From positions 3,782,001-3,846,000 of the forward strand of contig CM056876.1 in assembly GCA_029876055.1 (NCBI GenBank): a DNA stretch of 64,000 nucleotides, in the 5' to 3' direction. The translations under genes were made by a program, and so were the position numbers. Within the stretch, counting starts at the first letter, position 1, and the number at the start of each line of letters is the position of its first letter. The notes beneath the pieces were generated by a model. The model saw nothing but the letters and a program-made list of their open reading frames with translations. It was not told the DNA's origin and did no database searches. Shown here one piece after another: positions 56,583 through 64,000 of the stretch. The DNA is from Madurella fahalii. Taxonomy: Eukaryota; Ascomycota; Sordariomycetes; Sordariales.

Positions 56583-57536
56583 CTACGCCTTCATATCCTG
56601 CCCGGGATGATAATACACCTGGCTCTGCGGCGGAGGCGCATACATTGGTGCCGATTGCTGGTAATCCCACTGCTGCTGCGGTTGCGGCACCGGCGAATGA
56701 TACACAGCCGGCTGCCCATGCATTCCCATTCCCGGCTGCACAAACACCACCTGCTGCGGTCTCCGGTTCCTGACGCTCGTCTCGACGCACGCAATCACGA
56801 ATGTCACAAAGTGCAGGATCCTGCCGTCCTCATTAGCTTCATACCCGGGACCCCCATCATACAAATGACATTCCCAGTCCAAAAAAAAAAAAAAAAAAAG
56901 AGAGAGAGAGAGAGACAGAGAGAGAGATCAAACGTACGTCAGCGCAGCCCCCAGGCCCACAAGCGCCTGCCCGCGCGCCTGGACACCGCGCAACGTGCTC
57001 GCCCAGTCGTCATCACCGTACCGGTACCAGCCGTCGTCGTCGTTGTAATCGGCTACCACGCCGGCAATGGACGCGGCGATGCCCCAGAGGAACAGCAACG
57101 CCGTGCCCAGCACAAGGGCGAGCCAGAGCAGCAGGTCGACCGCCACGCACGCGCCCGGGTGGATGCCCCTGTGGCCGCCGCGGACGCAGATACAGACGAA
57201 TTCCGCGAAGGACCAGATGGCGGAGACTGCCGACTGTTTTTGCGAGGGTGCGTGGTGGGCGGTTAGTGTATTTGTTTTTTTTTTTTTGGGGGGGGGGGGC
57301 GGTCCAATACTTGTAGGGATAATTCACGGAACTGTAGAGAGCGGGCAAGGGCATTGACTGACCTGAGGGACGATGACGATGAGGGTTGCGATGCCCCAGA
57401 ACCCCGTCGATATGAGGGAGCCGACGAGGCCGATGTTTGCGACAGCGATGGCAAACTGCAGCGCTCGCAGAACGAGCTTGGTGATGTACGTCCCGCGAGA
57501 GGAAATATGGGGAGGCGGGGGTCCGGCAGGTCCCAT
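56583..57536 (-). CDS. MARVEL-type four-span membrane protein
   Basis: Three exons on the minus strand: 57536-57363, 57233-56938 and 56820-56583, coding for 235 residues. Intron 1 (57234-57362, phase 0) and intron 2 (56821-56937, GTACGT, phase 2) both contain homopolymer or GA tracts. The N-terminus is Pro-rich and cytosolic-looking. Four hydrophobic segments follow: ALQFAIAVANIGLVGSL, FWGIATLIVIVPQ running into SAVSAIWSF, LLLWLALVLGTALLFLWGI, and ILHFVTFVIACV. The arrangement matches fungal MARVEL-domain proteins of the plasma membrane or vesicles. The C-terminal tail is Gln/Pro/Tyr-rich (QPQQQWDYQQS) and cytosolic. The first in-frame ATG upstream would add 62 unrelated-looking residues, so the Met before GPAGPPPP was chosen. 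Partners and substrate are unknown. Confidence 0.85.
56881..56926. repeat. Poly-A and GA microsatellite within intron 2 of the MARVEL-type gene
   Basis: A poly-A run is followed by a GA dinucleotide repeat, which become a CT/T tract in the transcript. Confidence 0.9.
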
Positions 57537-59127
57537 CGTTGCAGTCGCTTTGGTTGGGAACGCGGAAGTTGAGCAGGTCGTGGAGACTGGACTTGGCGTC
57601 AGGGAGGAAGGAGAAACGAGCGGACGGCTCGGGCTCCAGACAAGTCGAGAGGGAGAGGAAAGCAAGAACCGGGGTTCCTCTGCGGGGATGGGACAGCCCT
57701 TATCAAATAGGGGTTTCGGCAAGGTTAATTTCCAATGATGCGGTTCGACCCTGCATCATTGGCTTGGTGGCGGTGCGGCTGAACCGACGTCGAGACTTCT
57801 CGCATGAACAAGAGTCCAAAGGGTGGCTCGCGAAAGTGGACAATGCAGCCACAACTCCGGCTTGGTTTTCAGAAGAGTAAACGGAATCCTAGACATTCAA
57901 AAGGAGTTGTTCAATTTTCCCGAATCATTAACCGCCGACTCCACACAATGTGACGGAGATAAACGCTAGATTTTGATAGCTCAGCCACATCTTCCCAGCG
58001 CTTGGAGTGTTCAGCCGCACCTTGGGCCGAGCCGCTTAGTTCATGGTGCAAGGATGCGGACATGTTTCGGAAACAAGTTGCTGTGTGCTTACTGGGTTGG
58101 CAGTTGCTCCGGGTGCCTTCGCCGGGTTTCTTGAGGTTATACGTTTCTTCGTCTCGAAATAGACTCAAGGAACTAGACCAGCGTGCCCAGAGACTTGTAG
58201 CTATCGTTAGTAGTCCGGACTAAAAGAGTTGGATGAGAAGAACTGAGGAGAAAAAGAGTTTTGCGGATGTGAGCCCACTAGTAGGATGGCCAATGTACGC
58301 CAGCTTAGCAAGATCTCGGTGCATACCAGGTTTTGATGTGAGCTCCTCTCGATCTACTGCGTTCCTTGGCTACGTTTTTGGCTGATACGGGGTGCAAGTG
58401 ATCGAGTTATATGTATTCTAGAATTAGGGCCGCTAAAACACTCTAGAGATACTGGGCTAGATACTACGAGTTAGAAGCAAAATTTGACCTCTTAGTACCA
58501 TTGGAAACATCAAAGGCGTCGTAAACAATCAGAATTGCCCAAGATACCATACTTTTTCTGATGTAGTAGGACAAAATGCATCAAACCATCCCTTTTACAA
58601 TTGGCATCCATTAGATAATTACACGTGGGATGCGGGCAAAGTCAACCCACGCTTGGGGGCCATACACCCTTTTCCATGTCACTCTGGCCACTTGCTGCTG
58701 CCTCAACCTCCTGTCAGTGGGGCCATTGGTGTCCAATGGCAGAATGGAGTAGACGAGACATAAGAAGTTAGAGATTAACGGACTTGGTCAGAGCCCGGCT
58801 GACTTCCAAGTGTGCCTGGTTCTTCCTCTTGAAATTAAAGAGGGGTTTGCGGGAAGCCCTGCATGTTCCGGTCTAGGCCTGGCTCTCTGCGTGTTACTTC
58901 CAGCTGAAATGTACGTTCTCGGCCAATACCCGCACACCATCTCGCCGTCCCCCGCTGATCCACCCGCGAATTTGCTTATTTCAAAATTAAGTGCAGATTA
59001 TTTTACGCTTTCATGGTGTGCCACAGGTGGCTCATTAGTGGAAAAGATCAGAGGTCCAGCAAACCCCGTCCGTCAAACTGATGTCATTACCACTACACCT
59101 CTTCTCTGCCCGGTGGGTGTCGGGTTC
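57537..59127. other. Intergenic upstream of the MARVEL-type gene
   Basis: About 1.6 kb with no supported gene. The plus-strand frame 58810-59193 overlaps the 3' exon of the next gene and has no motif. Confidence 0.45.
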
Positions 59128-60470
59128 CTAGTAGCCATCAAACTCGCCCGCGTAGAGGATGTCTCCCGGCTCTCCATTGACCGCATCCCATAGTGAGCGG
59201 GCCTCGACCTCCATGTCCCTCTTGTCGACGCCTGCTTCAGCCAGCTCCCTCGCGCCATCCTCCCGCGCCAACCTCACTGCCCCGTAGTTAGTATGGCAAA
59301 AGAGCTTAGTTGCAGGAAGTGAGTTGGTGGAGGGACTTTACCATGCAAATACACAGCCGTGCGCTTCCCGCTGAATATTGCGTGCGGCACGTTGGTGACG
59401 TTGTCCGAGTTGGCATCACCAATCGCATAGACGCCCGGGATGTTTGTGACGAGGCCGGCATTGGGATCGACCGCAAGCCGGCCTCCCCAGAGCTGGACGC
59501 CCATCTCCTCGCCCACCCTGGAAGCCTGCTCAGAGGGGTAGCTGACGAGGAAAGCGGCCCTCTCGACGGAAGGGCCCTCGGCAAAGTCGACTCGGAACAG
59601 GTCGTGCTCCGGGGAGGTGGGGAGGCTCGGGTCCTCAGTGCCATCGGTTCCGTTCTGCAGACGCGTGATGGCCGTGATGGTCCGGTTATCGATGCTGACG
59701 CCATGGATTTCCAGATACTCTTCCCAATCCGGGGACTTGCCCTCGGTTGTGGCACGCATCGCCGGCGTGTCGGTTCCGTTGACGAAGGCGATAACGTCAG
59801 TATTGAGCGTCACCATTTCGCGGACGGCGGCCGGGACGTTGTCAAGACTGCCTAGAAGGCCCAATGACTGGTCTGCGTGCTCGTGGCCGTCGCACCAAGG
59901 ACACCAGAAAATGCCTTTACCCCAGTTCTCGCGCAGGCCGGGCGTATCCGGGAGAAGGTCGCGCAGTCCCGTCGCGAGAACGACCTTGCGTGCCGTCACA
60001 TTTTGTTCTTGTTCGGGCGCTGGGCCCGTGGTCGTAATGACAAAATAGCTGTTCTGCTCATCACCCGGCACGATCCTGGTGACCGTGCCGTTGGTCATGT
60101 TGACCGTCGTGTAGTGCGAGATTTGCTCGCGAGCAGCCCAGCGGAAATAGGCCGGAGTGACACCTTCGGAACAATGTTAGAATAAAACCTAATTCACTGG
60201 CAATCACCAGAACAGGTGGATGGCAGCTTTACCGTCGAACCCGATGACGTCGTGCATATGTCTGGTTGCTCCATTGCGGTACTCGCCCGAGTCGATCAGG
60301 AGTACGTTTCGGCGGACTCGAGCAAGACCGCTCAAAGCACTGAGTCCAGCAGGACCACCGCCGACAATGACGGCATCGTAGTCAGTCGTTGAAGCCTGCC
60401 GGGGCACAGCAGCACCGGTAACGACCGAAGCGAGTGTGGTGAGCACCAGGGCATACAGTGCACGCATCAT
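59128..60470 (-). CDS. Secreted thioredoxin-reductase-like flavoenzyme (CPWC)
   Basis: Three exons on the minus strand, 60470-60233, 60163-59342 and 59276-59128, give 402 residues. Introns 60164-60232 and 59277-59341 both begin GTAAAG and are phase 1. The start is the first of two adjacent ATGs; it opens a signal peptide (MMRALYALVLTTLASVVTGA) followed by a VPR pro-segment. FAD binding is shown by VIVGGGPAGLSA (about 33-44), then LATG, the redox pair CPWC at Cys167/Cys170, and GVYAIGDAN near the end. The second nucleotide-binding loop reads LLGSLDN instead of GxGxxG/A, so NADPH use is doubtful. Fungal relatives include GliT-type dithiol oxidases and TrxR-like proteins of unknown role. With its leader, this one may oxidise thiols in the secretory path or outside the cell, which is inference. 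Confidence 0.9.
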
Positions 60471-61760
60471 GCTGCGAGTGTGAATATAAGTGAGGTTTGG
60501 TGAATAACGCAGAGCGCGACGAGACTGGAGCGGCGGGCAGAACTTGAAGGAGGTTGGGGGCAGACTACCTCCCGACACCACGACGCGGGCACGATATTGC
60601 GAATTTATAGTGAGAATTGTCAAGAATTTCCCCGCTTTTCCTGCACAAGAGCTGGACTAGAGATCATCGTGGGAGTCCCCGCAGCAATTGGGCCGTCTGC
60701 ACTGTCGTCGACGGGACGATCACCACTAGATCGACAATGTCAAAGTCAAGCATATGTAGTGTGATGATGGACGAGCTCAGATTGGCCGATCGGCGGTTCG
60801 CTAAAGCTTCGGGCATGCCAAGGCTAAGACACACGCGCGGAGTTTACGAAATGATGCAGAGCTGGTTCCGTTTCCCTCCTCTCCCCGCCCTTCCCGCTCC
60901 CACCCATCCTTTAGCTCATTGGCCCGGTCCTCCGGCCGCGGACCGCGTTAAACTTCACTAGCTCTCGTCCCGATTATCGTTCCCTTGTTGGTTGAAAGCC
61001 TAGCCGCTAGGAAGAGGGAAGTTGAAGGATAACCTGTTAGATTCGCGATTGCCGACTCAGTGCTGACCCACAAGACTGAGACATGTTGAAGAGCTAACTG
61101 GCTGGGTTTGTATTCGTACGCGTCGAGCGGGAGTGATGGCCTCAGCTTCCTTCAGGTTGTTAGTAGCAGAGACGGTGACTTGGATGACTGGATGTTCCTG
61201 GATAGTACTAGTAAATACCCAAGGAGGTCTTCGTCGTCGACTGCTCTTGATGGTGCTGTTCTTGACGTCAAGTTGACTTGTAATTACGTATAAACGCTAC
61301 TATCAAAACCCTGTTTAGCAACATAGGCATTCAAGGCTTAGATTATTTGTAATGCCGGTGCAGATTATAGTCCCCGCGATTAGAACAGAGCCCGGGCTTG
61401 GCCAAGTTAGCTCGGACCGAGCAGATCTGGGCAACCCGGTGGTCAGATGTTCCGCGGATATTATCAACGCAGTGTATATGGTGGTAATCCCAATAGTGAA
61501 TATAGGGAAAGAAAGAAAAAGGTTCTTTTCCGACGCGATACCCTGCGTTGACGCGGCACTTGGACACTCCATCTCACAGACTAAGGGTGCTCGGGTTTGC
61601 TCCATCCAGCCCAGCGTGGCGAATTGGGTTGGAATAAAGCTTAATCTCCGTATAAGGTACGTTACAAGACTACCGCATAACGTAACTTCCTGCGTCAATG
61701 TGTGCTGCTCAGCAGTTAGCGGCTAAACCGCTACTAGCTAGTAAGCCACAAGTCCCCCGA
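60471..61760. other. Intergenic upstream of the flavoenzyme
   Basis: Contains the flavoenzyme promoter and the second copy of the short dispersed repeat. No gene is seen; frames at 61315-61726 lie over the repeat on both strands. Confidence 0.5.
61528..61568 (+). repeat. Short dispersed repeat, copy 2
   Basis: Matches 50318-50360 around ATACCCTGCGTTGAC with flanks TTCTTTTCCGACGC and GGCACT, in the same orientation. Confidence 0.55.
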
Positions 61761-63955
61761 TTACCAGCGCCTCCTCCTCGTAAACCTGTCCACCACCCGC
61801 GGCCTCTCCCTTTCCATGAATCTCACGTTCCTTGCACCTTCCACATACCCACCTCGGCCAAATGACGCGGCCCACTGCAACGCATTCCCCAGCTCCCCCG
61901 TCCACAGCAGGCCCAAGAACATAACAACGAGGGTGACGGGCACGGCAGTGGCCCAATACGCCCACTGACCGAGCTCCATCTCGCGTATGTCGGCCGAGTT
62001 CATGCCGAAGATGCTGGCCACGGCGCTGAGCGGCAGGAAGATGACCGTCACGATGGTGAAGGCGTAGATGGCGCGTTCCTGGCGGTCCTTGGTGCGCGAG
62101 ACATTGTTGCGGTTCTAGAAGCGGTTGCGGCGAGGATTAGGTCAGCACTACTAGGTTGCTTTGCCGGGGGGAGGAGCGCACCTCTTCTTCCAACTGCGAC
62201 GCGTGGATCAGCATCTCGCTAAACTGGCGCTCTCGCCGGCCCAGGTGCCGGAGACATTCGCGGATCAGGAGCGGGCGGAGGCCCCCTGAGCCCGAGACTG
62301 CGAGCTCGGATCGCACCACGCGAGTGATTGGCTCTTGGTCAAACCTGCGGCTTCTGTCCTGGTCTTGCTCGGCGTCTACTAATTTGGTAGGGAGCATGGG
62401 ATCGTAGCTCTTCCCCTCCGCGACAACACGACTGGTTTCTGTGTCGATGATCATCAGGTCGCTTTCTCTGTGGGTCGGGTTCAACATCTTAGCTGCTGTC
62501 AACATTCCCTTGAATATCGACTGCTGCGTCTGGATCGTCCATTGGATGATAGCCATTTCCTGCTTGAGGAGGCCGATGCTGCGCTCATGGCCTCTGTCTG
62601 GTATCTTGCTGTTGCTGATATTTGCTTCCTGCGGTGCGGGTTAGCCAAGATAATCTTGCGTGGTTGGTGCTACTACTCACTACCGCACTTAAACAGGAGG
62701 AATATGTTGCGCTGATGTCTGGCGCATTCGGATTCTCCGGGATCACGCCCGGAGCAACATCCTTTAAGACTCTCATGCTCATGAGTGACACTAGCTCTAA
62801 TGGCAGCACGACGGAGCTCTTGGATACTGGCTGCCCCGGCAAGGCCTCGATCATGGTGTTGATTCCCTTCTTCAGAAGACCGCTGGCACCGCATACCAAC
62901 TCATGCGACCGTATCCGGTCACTTGGCAAGGTGACCAGACCTAGTACCAGGTGTATCCAGGCGTCGATCAGTGTCAATGGGGTTGTGATTTTTGCGCGAT
63001 CTGATTGCTGTGCGTGCACAAAAATCTCATTGAATGACATGACATCGACGGCGATATCTCTGAGGGCATTTGTGATCTTGTCAAGAGACCATGCTGATAC
63101 ACCGGGTTCCTGGGAGTCATCAGAGTGGCCGTAGGGTGGGGGTGAATACTGCATCACCAAAGTCAGATCCAAATCAACTGGGACAAAAGGCATCTTTCAG
63201 CATACCTGGACTAGCACCTTGATAGCGCCCCAGAACTTTGCAACCGTCGGAGCCTCGGCCTCCGGAGAAAAAAAGAATTCGAAGACGGTGTTAGCAAAGC
63301 TGAACAGGCTGATACGCTTCTCGTAGTCGGCTTGCCGTTCTTTTGCCTTTCGGCTTTGAGGCTGACCGAATAGCGTTTTGACCTCGGTTTCTAGAAGTTC
63401 GTAGACGGAGCGACGTGAAGCTGGTTGGCAATCGCTATACGCCCAGTGATCCCCAAATGCCGTTTCACTCTGCAGGTATGCGTCAACCTCGCTGAATTGT
63501 TCACTGAACGTCTTGACGTCGGAGGAACTTGAGGCTGAAACGCCGTCGAGGCAAGTGAAGACAGCAAAAGAGCGGTTATGCTTTGGCTTCTCGGTGTCTG
63601 AGCCCTTAATGCCTTGTGGTGTAGTGGAAGCTTGGTTTGTGGTCAGTTTCTGGATACCTGGCTGCATCGTGGGCGTTGCTGCTTTGGCCTTCCCCTGGAC
63701 ATGTTCATTCCTCTCAAGAGGTCCCAGTAGCCGGGCTACGGGGGGATTAGAAGGTGGCCTATGTCCGTCAGTGGCAATGATACGCCCCGAACCGAGGAAT
63801 CCCGCTTACCCGACCTGAAGATCCAACACGATCTGGGAATCCGAACGCAAAGCTCGATTGTATATCTTCGGCCAATCATCCGCCGTGACTCGCTCTTTGT
63901 GACGGAAGAATTGCACGGAATTTGGCCAGAACTCGCGAAAATGAGAAAGGAAGCT
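61761..63955 (-). CDS. CorA-like membrane protein, 5' end beyond the window
   Basis: Five exons are visible on the minus strand: 63955-63810, 63758-63206, 63148-62681, 62628-62182 and 62114-61761 (655 residues). The introns are 51-67 bp with good borders; the first (63759-63809, phase 2) removes an in-frame TAA. Position 63955 is preceded by an acceptor (CTGTAG) and branch GCTGAC, so earlier exons lie to the right. The C-terminal part is CorA-like: a long helix, then IFLPLSAVASIFGMN with the GMN signature at the end of the first span, and a second span (WATAVPVTLVVMFLGLLW). CorA proteins move Mg2+ as pentamers. The 400 or more residues before the helix are larger than in classical CorA and include a region like STAND N-terminal helices (FANTVFEFFFSPEAEAPTVA). 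Transport is family-based inference. Confidence 0.85.
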
Positions 63956-64000
63956 CTACAGGACGTCAGTTTGTCAGCAGCTCTAAAAGAGAAATCGAAG
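63956..64000 (-). other. 3' part of an intron of the CorA-like gene
   Basis: On the minus strand it reads as an intron tail with GCTGAC and CTGTAG just before the exon at 63955. The donor side is outside the window. Confidence 0.6.

Overview
The window is nuclear DNA of a filamentous ascomycete, most likely a Sordariomycete (Sordariales-like). The genes are GC-rich and separated by long AT-richer gaps. Introns are short (51 to 129 bp) with GT..AG borders and CTAAC/CTGAC branch sites. The content is typical of plant-biomass fungi: GH10, GH11, AA9, NACHT-type NLRs, C2H2-like proteins, MARVEL and CorA-like membrane proteins. All assignments come from reading translated frames and splice sites by eye. 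No database search was run, so genus and species cannot be named.

Layout. 1-2.6 kb: gene-poor, with a Clr5-like fragment and a broken 2EXR-like gene. 2.6-3.6 kb: an unrecognised 318-residue protein. 6.9-14.0 kb: two housekeeping genes on the + strand, a large MIT-domain protein and the mitochondrial GTPase GUF1. 14.5-17.5 kb: a NACHT NTPase with a Helo-like N-terminus. 17.5-22.6 kb: gene-poor, with two decayed tRNA-like sequences, a homopurine microsatellite, a decayed coding remnant and one copy of a dispersed repeat. 22.6-33.1 kb: three secreted hemicellulose/cellulose-active enzymes (GH10 xylanase, AA9 lytic polysaccharide monooxygenase, GH11 xylanase) with two unrecognised genes between them. 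All three have GGCTAA(A) motifs, the XlnR/Xyr1 core, upstream. 34.8-40.0 kb: a 1,701-residue NLR with NACHT, ankyrin repeats and a SPRY domain. 41.3-45.8 kb: a PD-(D/E)xK-like protein and a broken nucleoside-phosphorylase-domain gene of the kind seen as NLR effector domains. 47.8-54.9 kb: three diverged paralogues of one C2H2-like family, one probably broken. 56.6-64 kb: a MARVEL-type membrane protein, a secreted CPWC flavoenzyme related to thioredoxin reductases, and a CorA-like transporter cut by the right edge.

How the genes work together. The GH10, GH11 and AA9 products would act together outside the cell on xylan-coated cellulose and may share control by an XlnR-type regulator. The NACHT genes, the phosphorylase-domain relic, the PD-(D/E)xK protein and the C2H2 group look like an accessory self/non-self or defence neighbourhood that is partly decaying; that functional reading is inference. 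GUF1 and the MIT protein are ordinary cellular genes at the left.
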